The notes below the pieces were generated by a model. That model was given only the letters and a program-made list of their open reading frames with translations. It made no database searches and was not told the origin of the DNA. This document shows, one piece after another, positions 12,573 to 24,785 of a stretch of DNA of 64,000 nt. The first letter of the stretch is position 1, and each line of letters begins with the position of its first letter. Both the position numbers and the translations under genes were made by a program. This DNA is from Eonycteris spelaea (lineage: Eukaryota > Chordata > Mammalia > Chiroptera > Pteropodidae): assembly GCA_003508835.1 (NCBI GenBank), contig PUFA01000022.1, forward strand, positions 5,890,001-5,954,000, given 5' to 3'.

Positions 12573-12780
12573 TCATAGTAAGAAGCTTTGACTGAAATGA
12601 GAACAATTTAAGGGTTTAAACAAAAGATTGGTATGGTCAGACTTGCAGTTTCTAATTACTTTGGCAACTAGGTAAAGAATGGTTTGAATGGTGGGTTTGA
12701 GGTAACCACTAGGTCCAGGCAGACGACCAGTGCATGACTGTACAGGTGAAGTGTCGAAATCCATCGCTTCCCATATTTTT
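12573..12780 (+). repeat. Ancient interspersed repeat fragment, family not named
   Basis: The order of motifs matches a common old mammalian repeat whose consensus I remember but cannot name: 'gtatggtcagacttgcagtt', then a segment equivalent to 'actctggctgc...gaatgg', then 'ccaggcagacgaccagt'. Heavily diverged. Confidence 0.45.
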
Positions 12781-13540
12781 AAAGTCTTGGCCATAAATAT
12801 GAAGGCTTACAAATCTTATACATTATTATTAAAGTGGTAAATATGTTAAAAAATAAAAATAATTATCACAAACTTATGTACTTTAATTCATTCATAATTT
12901 GCAGTTTAATCAGATATATGCTGTAACTTACTGATCACTATAAACAATATCATATAGGAAACAAAAAAATACTTAAAAATTTTCACTAGTTTTACCTTAG
13001 ACCTCCTAGCTCGCTTGCATCAATATTTCAACTTCATTTCTCATATCTAGATTGTACAAACTAAACAGAATGCACTGGTTGGGGTGAAAAAGAGGGAAGT
13101 ATCTGGGTTCAATTAAGGATGCTAGTATATAATTAAAGTGATTAACAGTGAAGAACTAAAGCAATTTGCTCTGGCAATCCTGAGAAATGATCAGATAGTA
13201 AAAAATCTAGACCAAAATAACTTCTCATTTTGATAAAGAGCCACGCTTAATGCCATTGTGTCAATGGCTACAATCATGTTTTTAAGAAGTATTTGAAAGT
13301 TGGATCAGCCATATATAATAATACATTTCTGGCATATGTAGGCTGTTTGAATAAATTATATATATATATACTTTATATTAATTCAATAGGAATTAGAGCA
13401 ATATCTTTAATAGCAGGTTTCCATGCTTTTACCTTCTATATGGCTGGAATCTTATTAAATTCAATGGTTTTTAAATGTTTTGGTTTTAATGTACTCAGAT
13501 ATTACAGGATTTTCACTTAACAAATATCTATTTCCAACTT
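12781..13540. other. AT-rich DNA, nothing recognised
   Basis: Includes a short TA run near 13359-13370. No gene or repeat family recognised. Confidence 0.5.
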
Positions 13541-13544
13541 TAAC

Positions 13545-13700
13545 TTCATGAAGTATATGTTATTTTTGTATCTTCATTTTATGTGTGAAGAAACTAAATA
13601 TCAGAGAGCTTAAGAATTTTGTCCAAGGTCAGAGAGCTATAAAACGAAACACAAGACTCCAAGCATTAATTCTTCTAAATTTATATCCAGTACAATTTTC
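13545..13700 (-). repeat. MIR SINE fragment, antisense
   Basis: Reads as the reverse complement of MIR: a 'ttttatgtgtgaagaaact' segment, then 'gagagcttaagaattttgtc', then 'caaggtcagagagctataaa'. The consensus has 'gaggaaactgag', 'ttaagtaacttgcc' and 'caaggtcacacagcta'. Confidence 0.75.
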
Positions 13701-14143
13701 ATAATAACTCAGCTACCTTGGTGAAGTTATTAATTTTTGTCCAAAGTCATAGTATATTAAGAATGCCAAATTATTAGTTTTATAAATCATAATATTATCA
13801 AATGAAAAAATATTGGTAGCTAACAAGTTATTTCTTTTCCTGGTTATTTCCACATTATTTTTTTTCCTTTTAATGACTCTGGAGTATTAAGTTTCAAGAA
13901 ATGTTTTCATGGGACTCAGTAACATAAATTTTCATTTATTCATTATAGAGATATAAGTTCCAAGTCAGGTCCATATATTGCGTACTATGGTAAATAAATT
14001 GGTACAATATTTTAGGTGGCTTGAATAGCTCTTCAAATTATTATTTTTTGATTAATACTTGCATATTGGTCAAAATTCATTCTTCTGTCAGTCTCTGTAG
14101 AATTCTAAAACACACAGTTTAAGAGTTAAGATTATTACTTAAA
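13701..14143. other. AT-rich DNA, nothing recognised
   Basis: Short stretch between a MIR and an LTR; no feature recognised. Confidence 0.5.
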
Positions 14144-14564
14144 TGTGATAATTAATTTCATGTCAACTTCACTGGGTTAAGGGATGTCCAGATAGCTGAT
14201 GAAACATTATTTCTGAGTGTGTCTGTGAGGCGTTTCTAAGAGGTGATCATCTGAATCAGTAGACTAGTAAACAATATCACCCTTATCAATGCAGGTTGGC
14301 ATTATCCCATCTGTTAATAGCCTGAATAGAACAAAAATATGGAGAAAGGGCAAATTTTCTGTCTGATTGAGCTGAAACATTTATCTTCTCCTGTCTTCAG
14401 ACTTAGAGTCTCCTGACTCCCAAGCCTTCAGACTCATACTAAATGTGTAACACTGGCTTTCCTGTTCCTCCAGTTTGCAGATGGTAAATCATGGAAATTC
14501 TCAGCTTCCATAATTGTGAGTCAATTTCTATAATAAATTTCTCTATCTATCTATCTATCTATCT
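14144..14564 (+). repeat. MLT2-type ERVL LTR, 3'-truncated solo copy
   Basis: Begins with the terminal TG of the family and follows its order: 'tgtcaacttcactgggttaa', 'tgagtgtgtctgtgaggcg', 'gaatcagtagact', 'cagcttccataattgtgag', then 'ataataaatttctct'. The usual end after the internal CTCT/TATA simple repeat is missing; the copy stops in a (CTAT)n tract (about 14541-14564). No internal retroviral sequence lies beside it, so it looks like a lone, dead LTR. Confidence 0.7.
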
Positions 14565-15554
14565 TAAAACAATTAAAATCTTCCAATTGGATAAAAAGAT
14601 TTATTAGCAGTTTTTAATAAGGAAGTCCAAAAAGCTATTGAAAAATTTTTATATCCCACTTGTGAAAACTACAAACAACTTTTATCAAAGTATATATTAA
14701 AATAGTGCTCAAAAAATTGAGGTTCCCTTTCTTTCATTATGCAATGATTTATAAATTTTAATAGTGTATAGTTAATAACAGAACAAAAATGCCACAGAAA
14801 GATTTTTGAATATTTATTTTAACGTTTTAAAATTTTTTATAGTTTCCATTATTAGAATCTGTAACTTTTTTAAATCAGTGAAATGTATATAGATATTATA
14901 ATAATATTGCTAAAATACTTCATAAGGGTGCATTACCTTGATATATTTGTTTGACTATTCCAAATTGATATTATAGAAAATTATATTAAATTTCTAATTA
15001 ATCAGAAGTTAGATTCATACTCTTTTTAAAAGTCTATCTTGTACTCATTAAAATTTATTCTAAATCACATCTTTAGATCAAACATATTTCCTGAAATCTG
15101 GACAAGAAAAAGATTAAGCAAGTACTAGCGAAAAGTCTAATTAGTATATTTCACCTTCATCATTAAAGATAAGTGGAGAAGTGATCAAAACCTTTTAATG
15201 GTCAGAAATGAGCAAGTTTGTGGGCATTATCTTTTTCATCTAAAATAACACTTCTCTGTATTATTTCTAAAGGTCAGTTTTTTGGCCTTGTTGGGAGAGA
15301 TTCAGACATTTTAGATTTTAAAGAAAATTGTGGAATGATATTTTAAAAGCCTTATTTCATGCATACATTATTCATGATCTGAAGTATATGAAAATACTTT
15401 AAAGTGGGAGAAATTCTACAAAATTATTTAAAAGAAATAATCTAAACTTAATTGCAAAATTAATTATGTCTACTTAGTAATTATTTTTTTTTATGTTAAC
15501 ACATTGCTTTTTAAATTTTTGAAGCAGAATATTTTAAATTAGTATTAAGAGAAT
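14565..15554. other. AT-rich DNA, nothing recognised
   Basis: Very AT-rich with almost no CpG. No gene or repeat family recognised. Confidence 0.5.
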
Positions 15555-15735
15555 TCATTCAGGCACTTTATATCAATTAACTCACATAACTGTCATAGTA
15601 GTAATATTTTCTATATTTACAAATGAGAAAATTGAGGCAAAGTATAGTTATGGCACTGGTCCAAGGTAACTGTCAAAGCCAAGATTTAAACATAGGCTGG
15701 TGTAAAAACTTTCGATCACTACATGGTGAGTTGGC
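15555..15735 (-). repeat. MIR SINE fragment, antisense
   Basis: Reverse complement of MIR in order: 'ttaactcacataactgtcat', 'atttacaaatgagaaaattg', 'aggcaaag', 'ggtccaaggtaactgtcaaa', 'gccaagatttaaacatagg'. A fairly complete copy. Confidence 0.8.
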
Positions 15736-15949
15736 TACCTCATGTTGAACTTGATTGCATAGAAAAGAGAAACACTGTGCAGTTCCAAAGAGTGGATTAA
15801 TTCATAGGATTTACTCACAATTTGTGACTGGTCAAACAAATCTATTTCTTTAGAGTGACAACTTAGAGCAAGTATATGAAACCATTATTCTTGGACTGAT
15901 ACACTTGCACACACACATATCTACATTTTGTTCATTTGTTTCAATCAGG

Positions 15950-16400
15950 TTTATAAGTGCATATGTGTATATTTATATGTGTATATATATTTTATGCCTA
16001 GGAGTTGGAATTGCTGGGTTACAGAGAAGGCATATTCCGCCTGAGAAGACACCTTAAAAAATTTCCTAAGACTTGTACCAGTGTATACTTTCACCAACAG
16101 TGTACGTGGGTTCATTTCTTCATATGTCATCAACACTTGGTATTTTTCACCTTTTCCATTTTAGCTATTTTGGTGTGGTGGGTTGTGTCCTATTTGGTTT
16201 TCATGTGCTCCCCCATGACAAACATGGCTGAGCATCTTATGCTTACTGTCCATGTGTTTATATTCTGTTATTAAGTGTCTTTTCAAGAATTTTGTCATTT
16301 TAGTCAATTTATTTCTATTAGGTATGTGCCTTTTTCTTGAGTGATTTCTGCATATTCTTGATACATGTCCCTTAATAAATATGTGAATAGAAAATTATTG
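15950..16400 (-). repeat. L1 LINE fragment, antisense
   Basis: Matches the reverse complement of old L1 (L1M/L1ME style) ORF2 3' end: 'gcctaggagttggaattgct', 'gggttacagag', 'ccaacagtgta', 'catcaacacttggtattttt', 'gctgagcatcttatgcttac'. Broken by stops; not functional. Confidence 0.75.
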
Positions 16401-16484
16401 AACTGATTGTTAAGATCTCCTGATTTCCTTTTTTATTCTTTTGGGAAATTGCCACATGTCTGGGAAAATGGCCAGCTGACACCT

Positions 16485-16985
16485 TAAATAGAGTGGGCAT
16501 AAAACAACTATCTTATGCTCGCAGGGATCATGTGGGTCAGGAATTCAGGGAGGGTACAGCTGAGGTCGCTTCTCTCTGCTCCAAAATGTTTGGGACTTTT
16601 GCAGGGAAGACTTGAACAGCTAGGGCCTGGAATGATGGAGGCTTGTCATCTTCTTAAGTGAATCATCTTCACGTAAATGTCTGCTGATTCAGAGCACTTA
16701 CAGGTGGCTGGAACTTCAGACAGCATCAGGCTGAATGCAGAGAGGGAGGAGATTTCTGAGAGGAAGCTGCCCCAGGGCAAGCGTTTGAAATGAGGAGGAA
16801 GCCACATGGCTTCTGACAAAACTGCAAAACTCAAGTAGCAGCATCTCCACATTCTGTGGTTTACAGCCAAGTCCCAAATCCATCCCAGGTTCAAGGGGAA
16901 AGGAATTCAGTTTCTCCTCTTGGTGGGAAAGTGGTATGGTTACATGACAGAAAAGCATTTGGAGTATAAGACATGTTGCAGTCAT
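16485..16985 (+). repeat. Ancient interspersed repeat, family not named
   Basis: Follows a remembered mammalian repeat consensus in order: 'gggtcaggaattcagggagg' near 16533, an 'agctgaggtcgcttctctctg' type segment, 'cccaggttcaaggggaaagg' near 16883, then 'tctcctcttggtgggaaagt'. The same family's 5' part seems to occur at 19253-19335. I do not recall its formal name. Confidence 0.5.
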
Positions 16986-19252
16986 TATGTAAAAGTAGAA
17001 ACTTTGCTAGTAAGAAATATTTTTTTAATGTGTTCTGCTTGGGATATGTCGTGCTTCTCAAATAAGAAGATTCTAATTTTTTTTTTAAAACAATTCTGGG
17101 TCAGTCTCATTTATTATATATTTTTAACATAGGTCTGCTCTTCATTTTCTCTTTTTTCTTCTTTTTGAAATTCAATAAGGTAAATTTAGTACCATCTCAT
17201 TTTATCATAGATTATTTGTATAATCTCTTGTTTCTACTTCTTGTAAATTATGCTGCAAAGTTGAATAATTTCTTTAGATCTGCATCATCAATATCTACTT
17301 GACTGTTTAACTTAGTTTTGAATTCTTATTATTAAGGATTATATTTGTTAAGAATAGAAGGTATGCTTGATTTGTTATCAAATACACGTAGACTTGTTTG
17401 ATAATATCTTATTCCTAAATCATGGGTGTGATTCTACCTTTCAGTTTTTTAAACATTTATATACATCTATTTGTATTTTATATTTGATTACTTAATATCT
17501 TAATTCTCTGATCTGATTAATTGTGTTGTGTGTGGTTTCTACTAATTCCACTCACGGTTGCTTCCTCATGGGTTTGATGATTTAGAATTACAAACTTTAT
17601 TGCCAGGATGCTATCTGTAGAAGTTACGTGAAGCTTTTAATGTTTTAATGTGTCTCTTCAGAAGAGAAGTTATATATTTGGCGAACTGAGACGTTACTAT
17701 CTCAATACCAGTTTAGGTTCATTTCTTAGTTTGGGGTTTCCCGTAATACACTCATATGTTAAACTCAAACTCCAAAGCCACATAAAGTTTAGGGCAGAGT
17801 TTCAAGGTTTTTATGGGCTATATTTTTTCCCGTCCAGTGTCAGGACAGACTGAAGAGTCTCTGCTCATTCCATTTTATAAGTGAGCATATTTTTTTTCTG
17901 TTATCCTTGCAGCTAACATCTTTGTTTTTTGGGGGGAGGGCTCAGTTTTAACTTCACAATTTTTATAGACCTCAGGTATTATTTTTAGATCCTGGTAGTT
18001 AACTGAATGAAAGCACTTCGATTCTGATATCAGAAAATACTCCCCAAATCACTAGTTCAGCTATATTTTACTACTCTGTTTTTTACTGTTCTCTCCATTT
18101 GGAGGTCCAAATGAGATGTTTATTGTTTGTTTGTTTGTTTGTTTGGGGGTATTGTGAATCAGAGTAATTTTCAAGATTTCAAATCTTCTTAATATCAGAA
18201 ATGGAAATCCCCATGAGGCATGCTTTTCTGAACACTTTATAACTATACAGTTTATCTATACATTATCTACGTGGGATCAAGGCTGTGTGATTCTGAAAAT
18301 GATATTTAAGCTGCAGTACAACAAGATTTTCTTGAGAATTAATTTTGTATATAAACTTTAATCATTAATTTAAACATTTTGAGATAAAAAAATTCTTAAA
18401 AATATGAGCATCTTTTGAATTTCTCTGAGGACTATTTAAATACACTCCATTATGAGTCATTATGCAATTACAGGTTATTTATTTTAAAAATATGGAATTC
18501 AATTATGATAATCCTTATGGCTCTTATGTAACTAGTATAGGCGATACTGCTTTGTTACCCTGTGTACTGGACCTACTCAGGTAGCCTTCAGCAAGACCCA
18601 CAGTCTTGTCTAGCGATGATAGCTTGTATTGAGATACCCGAAGCTTGACTCTTTCATGAGCACCCTGCAGATTTGGGTTTCTGAGAACCAGAGAGAGCAT
18701 TTTTGATGGTGGAGACTTGTTTCAGGAACCCTTTCACCCTCCTTCTTTAAGAAATCTTTGACCTTTACACCTGGAGCAGTACTAATCCATTTGGTCTGAT
18801 ATCTCTTAGCAGGAATTCATTACAATTTCTTCTTTCTGTATAATTTTAGTAGATACAATGATCAGAAATGTGAAACTTGTATTCTGTGTGTATATGCAGA
18901 AGTCATAGAAGTATGATTACCTAAAAGAAATCTAATGGTTTGCCTCTCACACATGTGAGAGGGTGTTCTATTTAGGAGTTACCTTCTTCTGTGTACTGCT
19001 AAAATGAAGAACTAGGAAAAATAAGTGAAAATTATGGAGTTGATTTTTTAACAGAAGGATAACATTTTCAATAACTAAGATCTGTTAAAAAATGGAGTAG
19101 ACAGAAAAGTGAGAAAATAAAATCCCTGACATTTAATATATTAAATATATTTAATAATAGTTGTTCTTTGTAAACAAGGTCTTTGCAGTTAGCCAGGGAT
19201 AAACCTAAAAGAGTGACACTCTAAGTCAGGGCCTAACATCTAATAAACGGTA
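16986..19252. other. AT-rich DNA with a small GC-richer stretch
   Basis: Mostly AT-rich. (TTTG)n at about 18123-18145 and a T6G6 junction near 17925. Positions 18550-18830 are less AT-rich and unique-looking, possibly a noncoding element. The 17140-17860 part may be a very decayed LINE, which I cannot establish. Confidence 0.4.
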
Positions 19253-19335
19253 AGTCAGTTATCTACCACTGTGTAACAAAATACCATAATCCTTAGCATC
19301 TTAAAACAATAAGCATGCATTATCTCACCAGAAAT
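19253..19335 (+). repeat. Ancient repeat fragment, same family as 16485-16985
   Basis: 'ctaccactgtgtaacaaaat' followed by 'catcttaaaacaataa' matches the 5' start of the family whose 3' part lies 2.3 kb upstream. Confidence 0.45.
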
Positions 19336-19359
19336 GGTTTGCCTTCTCTTAGTCACTCC

Positions 19360-19842
19360 CACACTTCAGAAAGAAACACACTCTGACTTTTAAGTTTATC
19401 CTGTATTTTACTATTATTTAAATGGAATCATATAGTATGTCATGTTTTATATATAGCACTATTTCCTTCGTTTTAATTCTGAATAGTAACGAGTATGGGA
19501 ATTGACTACAATTTATTCATCAATTCTAGCACAGAGGGACATTCGGGTTATTCCTCATTTTACGCTGATAGACTTGTGCTGCTTCAAATATTCTTTGCTT
19601 TGGATTAGATACACTCGATATGCATCATTTTTTACTGAGCACAGCTTTCGTGAATACTATTAAATGAAACTTAGGATAACTAATAATGTTTCCAGTTATA
19701 CACTGTATTTTGTCTGATATTACTATAATGCTCCACTCTTTTCACTCCGTTTGATTAGTGTTGGCTAATGTATATTTTTTAAACTTCTACTTTGCAAGTT
19801 TTTGTATGTATATATTTGATGTACGCCTCATACGTACAGCTG
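19360..19842 (-). repeat. L1 LINE fragments, antisense
   Basis: Two parts. Positions 19400-19590 resemble the antisense L1 3' region: 'aatggaatcatatagtatgt', 'caatttattcatcaattct', 'gggacattcgggttattcc'. Positions 19685-19842 resemble antisense ORF2 further 5': 'tattttgtctgatattacta', 'gattagtgttggctaatgta'. The join around 19600-19685 is unclear; an internal deletion is likely. Confidence 0.6.
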
Positions 19843-20045
19843 TCCCTTGGTATCCTTGGGGTATCGTTTTCAGGACCCCCGAGGACACCAAACCAATGAA
19901 CACTCATATAAATATAAATATCTCATAAATAACATAGTTTTAGCATATAAGGTACACATATTCTCATCTAGTTTAAAGCATTTCTAGATTTATTATAATA
20001 CTGAATGCAATTTTGAAATTCTTATGTAAAAATATGAAATAAGCT
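19843..20045 (+). repeat. Tigger/MER2-type DNA transposon fragment
   Basis: Starts 'cagctgtcccttggtatcct' (consensus 'cagtcgtccctcggtatccg'), then 'tcaggacccccgaggacacc', 'aacatagttttagcatataa' and 'agcatttctagatttattat', all in consensus order. The 3' terminal repeat was not located. It directly follows antisense L1 ORF2-like sequence, so it probably inserted there. Confidence 0.7.
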
Positions 20046-20239
20046 GATGCTGGTGTATATGAATTTTAAATTAAGGTTTCAGAGTAGGTCTCTCTCTCTT
20101 TCAAATTTGTCATTTTCCAGGTTAGGAAGATTTTCCAAATGAGACATAATAATAGCTTATCTGGTATAGGATTTTTCCTTGGTAGACATAGTACTGGATT
20201 TTAGTTTATTTACATAAATAGTTGATTATAGTATAAAAA

Positions 20240-20385
20240 TGTCAATATTTACCCTAATTTGTTTTTGTGCCTCAGTTGGACCCTAGATTTCTCTATAATA
20301 AATTAGGGGATGATATTGTCACTTATTCCACTGTTTTGTTGTAAGTGAACATATATAAAGTTACCTAGTAATACTGAAATTTCTG
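20240..20385 (+). repeat. MIR SINE fragment
   Basis: Sense-orientation MIR 3' half: 'gtttttgtgcctcagttgga', 'ttaggggatgatattgtcac', then 'tgttttgttgtaagtgaaca' where the consensus has 'gggttgttgtgaggattaaa', then 'tatataaagttacctagtaa'. Confidence 0.6.
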
Positions 20386-20399
20386 GTTAGCAGAATCAT

Positions 20400-20492
20400 T
20401 ATAAATATTATCATTGAAATGTATATAGATATATTTATAGAAATAGAAGTAGAAATATAACTGTATAGAAATATGAGTATATAGAAATATAA
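20400..20492 (+). repeat. Imperfect ATAGAAATA-type low-complexity repeat
   Basis: Recurring TATAGAAATAT-like units of about 10-12 bases with variable spacing. Confidence 0.5.
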
Positions 20493-22039
20493 TGAGAACT
20501 TCCTTCAATAATTTATGTAACATAAATTCCTCAGAAGTGATAGAATCTTCTGAAGACTTTCAAATTTTTTTATTTGTGACCAAAGCAAAGCACTTGTGTA
20601 ACCTAATATACTACTTTCTAATTGCCGTTCTAATACTTGTCTTAGGAGGGCATGACTATAAATTTCTCTTGGAAGTATAATAAAATATGATACAACAAAA
20701 AATATGTAGTGCAAACCCAAAATTATACATGGCAAATACCATGGCCAAATCCATAAATAGAACTCTGGAAAATCAAATGTAACAATTGATGTATATTCTA
20801 TTTCCTGGGTCATATACAAAGATTTTGCACTTAATTTGAGGTTGTGCCTACTGATTTCAAAAGGCGAGAATTAGAGCTTAGTTATTTTCTGTTTGAGAGT
20901 TAGGCTTTCTTCTGTATCCTGTTGTATGGGAGGGGGGGATTTCTTTTAAGCGATGTTATAATTTATGCTCATTTCCACTGCAGATTCAAAAGTAATATTT
21001 TTCATGACTAAGGTCAAGAAAAAAACCCGAGCTCTGTGATATATTTTAGTATAATAGTTTTTCTGGTGAATATTCTTTATGTTTATAAAGGGTAATTTAC
21101 CTGTCAATTCAGCACTACACTGGCATGCAAATTAGTGCCTGTAAAAGAAAATATTTAAGTGTAGAAACAGCAGGAGAACTAAAGAAAAGTAAGAAGTTTC
21201 CAGAAATGACAGCATTACACTTTCTCATTAAATGGAAACATTGATTCAGAGTCGAATTATGCCATAATGCATAATAGCCTTTTTCTTGAAATATTTAGTA
21301 AAATATCTGTAGCCCCTGGATATTGATTTCACTGATATGGTACAGGATGCTATCCAGATGATTAAGTTTGAAAGAATAATCTTTTACTTCATGAACATAA
21401 TCGAATTTCGTAAATGTCGATGATTCATCTCCTCAATGTGGCCAAGTTACCAGCTCCAAAATATAAACACCAATTGTATCTAAAACTCAGTGATACCCCC
21501 ACCCCAGTTCTACAAGGTGTTCCTCTCTTTTTTATACTGATATAAATCTATCTCAGCTTCATTCTGAAACCAATCTGAGTGTGGCCTAGCTATCACCCAA
21601 GTAGAAAATCAGGATAATTAGAAGATCACGGCTTTTAGGCCCCATTTAATGACCAAAAGTACTATGTTTTCACTCAGCCATAATTACATAAAACACCTGG
21701 TAAAGTTTTAGTAAGATTTGATTAATTAAGAAGAAAACTCTAATTTGAATAGGCTAGCTAATTTCTTTTTGTTGAGAATTCAAATAAAATAATATTTCAA
21801 ATTAAAATGTACATATATTTTTTAGGAAGAAGAACTCATTTGTGATATAGTGTGCCATTAGCAGCTAGCTGGTGGTGAACTTATCCATGCATATTATCTT
21901 TATGAAGTAATGAAAAAAAAATACTAACAACTAAATATCCAACAGCCAAATTATCAAGTAGTGCCTATCTATTTAGACTCTAATGCGTTCATGGAAGCGA
22001 AATCATTGCTGTGCCATACCTAGTCCAAATCACTGAGAT
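20493..22039. other. AT-rich unique DNA with an octamer motif
   Basis: No gene or named repeat. The POU octamer ATGCAAAT lies at 21125-21132, a motif common enough by chance in AT-rich DNA. A G7 run sits near 20930. Confidence 0.4.
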
Positions 22040-22900
22040 GAATTGTCTTCACTACATAGTCCGTGTGGATTCTTCAGTAGCACCTTTCGACCTGTTAGTT
22101 TGGCATCACAGTTGTGACCTCACAGGACGACACGTAAAGAATGCATTGCGACCTTACGGCCTCTAAAGGGACCTCCTTTTCCCACTGGATAATCACTAGC
22201 ATTTTGGAAGGTTGAGCAGACATTCATCCCATGTGCAGTACAAGAAAAAAATTCAGGAATTCACTTGGAGCTGAAACAATTATACAGTGCCATGGAGAGA
22301 TGCCACAATAGAGACATATCAGTCCTCGAGGCTACAATGCGTTCTTTGTATGCATGGTTACAAGTCAGGGCGCCGGAGGAGAACACTAGGACTAATGCGC
22401 AGGGCACCTGCCATCAGAAACACATAAAAGGATGTGGAAATGTTTCAACACGATCTAGTAATGGACGGCGGCTATTTCATCAAGTTGAAATCTAATTGCT
22501 TTAGCCCTTGGCACACTAATGGCAACGCTGCCCCTGTTACTGCTGACTCAGAACCAGTGCTGCTGTGTCTATTGTGGAAGCTCTTCAGTCCGAAAGGACA
22601 CACTGTGCTTTTTTCTAAAATGCATACGCGAAGGGCCGCCAGTTAGAAAACACACGCGCATCATTCTCTCTGTCTGAAATGAAGGCCTATCTGAAGCCCT
22701 GATCAGCCTTGAAACTCAACGGAACATGCGCAACATGTATTGAATCAAGAAGGTGGCGAACATGTCAAAGGAAATGACACTCAACATGCAGCATTGTTTT
22801 AGAAAATATTTGGGAGTTTTTGTTTGTTAATGGAAAGACCGTTCTCTCTGTGGTCCACTGTATCCAACAAATAATAGGCTCTTGGCAAATGCAGTGACCT
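22040..22900. other. CpG-dense non-repetitive patch, candidate regulatory element
   Basis: About 24 CpGs fall between 22061 and 22760, roughly ten times the density of the flanking AT-rich DNA. The sequence looks unique. Frames at 22265-22495 and 22434-22646 are short and protein-unlike. It could be an enhancer or conserved noncoding element, or an exon of a noncoding RNA. No TATA box, splice pair or poly(A) signal decides between these. Confidence 0.35.
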
Positions 22901-22929
22901 AAGGAAACTAGCGAATAAGTTTCTGATTG

Positions 22930-23060
22930 AACAAGATTCAATTTTCATTCAATTATTCATTAATTAAGCCAAGTATGCATGCATTCAGAAGTGTATACTT
23001 AATGAGTGCCTATTCTGTGCTAGGTAATATGATACATGCTGTGTCTGTAGTCAGGCGTTA
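22930..23060 (+). repeat. Ancient repeat fragment (common mammalian type, unnamed)
   Basis: 'aatgagtgcctattctgtgc' followed by 'taggtaatatgatacatgct' parallels the frequent consensus 'gagcacctactatgtgcca' and 'ggcactgtgctaggcgctgg'. Short and diverged. Confidence 0.4.
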
Positions 23061-24249
23061 CATAACCACCATTGTCTCCGCCTTCACATGTCTTGTAGTT
23101 CATTGGAAATTATTGTCAACTACTTTTTGTAAAACAGGGGCAGAGATTGCCACAAACACATCCTTTCTTTCACAGGTGTGTATAGAAGTTCTGGGAATCA
23201 TTTTTGTGGTGAAAATAACAGAGTTAATAAGTTCTGGACACTCCAAGTACTTAACACAAAGATGAATCCCTAGCTATTGTGGCTGCTGAGAAATTAACAT
23301 CTGGGGGGATATGGGGTGGGAAGATGTAGTCTTAATATTCAAATGGGATCATCCAGTTCCTCTCCCCCTGCATGTTTGTGGAGATACTTTTATCAATTTG
23401 TTTATGTATAATTGAATCTATACTGTTACTATTTATTGGGCATGAGTAGGATTTTATGAGTTGGCACCAGGATACACTTTTTCTTCAATTTTAAATTTCT
23501 TTTCAGTTCTAAACAGCCGGGGCCACAGTCCCATCTGTAAGTTGAGTATTATCTGCTTCATTATCAATGGTGAAGAACTTATCTTAAAAAAATCATGAAA
23601 TTATATGAAAGGGGATTGATTCAAGCTTTCTATAGAAAGAAAGATTATTGGCATTCTATGACATATAATATGTGATATTTTATTAATAATAAAGCATATA
23701 ATGACTTTGATAGAAAACTAATAAAATTGCAATGAAATTTCATATTGTAATGTATTAAACTAGAAATTAATGTAAGCATTGTCTCTCTCCACCATTCGTC
23801 ACACTCGAAATAAGTACATTTTAACACTATTCTAGTCCTGGCCTAGCTTTTCCCACACTGGGGCAGGATTTCTATGTACCCGCACTGTGCCAAGCGTACG
23901 TAATTTGTCTCCTCTACATCCTTGATTCTGGACTCCAGTCCCTCTCACGCAGACAATTACGTCTGCTAGGCCTTCAGCTACTTCACTCATATTTGCTTAG
24001 TATGATGATCTGTCAACAATGACCTACAGAGGATTTCCATTTCTGTTCAAAACTTTGTCCATCTTCCTTATTTTGCTTATTTTCAGTTGGGCCCTTCTTG
24101 ATTTCAAAATGTATTATGACTGACAAATTCTGGTTACAGTTTGTGAAATTACACATAAAGTCTAAGCAAGATGATATTGGAGTTCAGAATAAGGAGAGAT
24201 AGGGTTCAAATCTTTATAATTGGAGATTTCTTTCTATGTAAAAGAAAAT
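23061..24249. other. Unassigned DNA
   Basis: AT-rich to moderate. A 112-codon frame at 22927-23265 is not protein-like. A B-box-like 'gggttcaaatc' at about 24201 may be a MIR scrap, too short to call. Confidence 0.4.
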
Positions 24250-24400
24250 ATATAGGGATAGATAGATAGATAGACATAGATATAGATAATAGAGATACAG
24301 ATGTAGATATAGATAGACATAGATATATATAATATAGATACAGATATAGATACAGATGCAGATATACAGATATAGATATACATAGATACGTAAACCTATA
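24250..24400 (+). repeat. Degenerate (GATA)n tract
   Basis: GATA/GACATA/GATACA units run for about 150 bases with interruptions. Minus-strand Tyr/Ile-rich frames here are translation artefacts. Confidence 0.9.
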
Positions 24401-24689
24401 GATATATCACCTCTTACTGCAAATAAGATTAAGAAGTGCTTTAAATGGCAGCCCTGTGGAGCAGTGAAGAGGACGTTCTTGATAATAGAATGATACAAAC
24501 TGCATAGATTTGCTCCACACACTTGAGCATACAGAGCACTAACTTCTATTTTCCAAGCAGCAGATGAGCGTCTGCCCATTATTTTTTTTTTTGTGCAGGG
24601 AGGGCAGTGTGCATCCTTCTGAGGCTTCTAACTTCCTATTTGCCCAAACCCTTCTGACCAAGTATAGAGGGAGCAAAGGAACCTAATTC

Positions 24690-24785
24690 AAGGGTCCCCA
24701 AAGCTCCATATGCATACAGATTACGTGGGGATCTTGTTGAAAATCCTCAGGCCCTTCCTTCAGAGTTGTGACTCAGCCTTCAATT
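24690..24785 (+). repeat. MER5-like hAT (Charlie) transposon fragment
   Basis: 'gatcttgttgaaaatcctca' then 'ggcccttccttcagagttgt' parallels the MER5 core 'gcttgttaaaacacagat', 'gggccccacccccagagttt'. Ends are not visible. Confidence 0.45.

Noticed and set aside
24201..24215. tRNA B-box-like sequence
   Set aside because: Isolated 11-base match with no A box; probably a MIR scrap or chance.
24214..24579. 121-codon minus-strand frame
   Set aside because: Much of it is translated GATA repeat (Tyr/Ile/Leu-rich).
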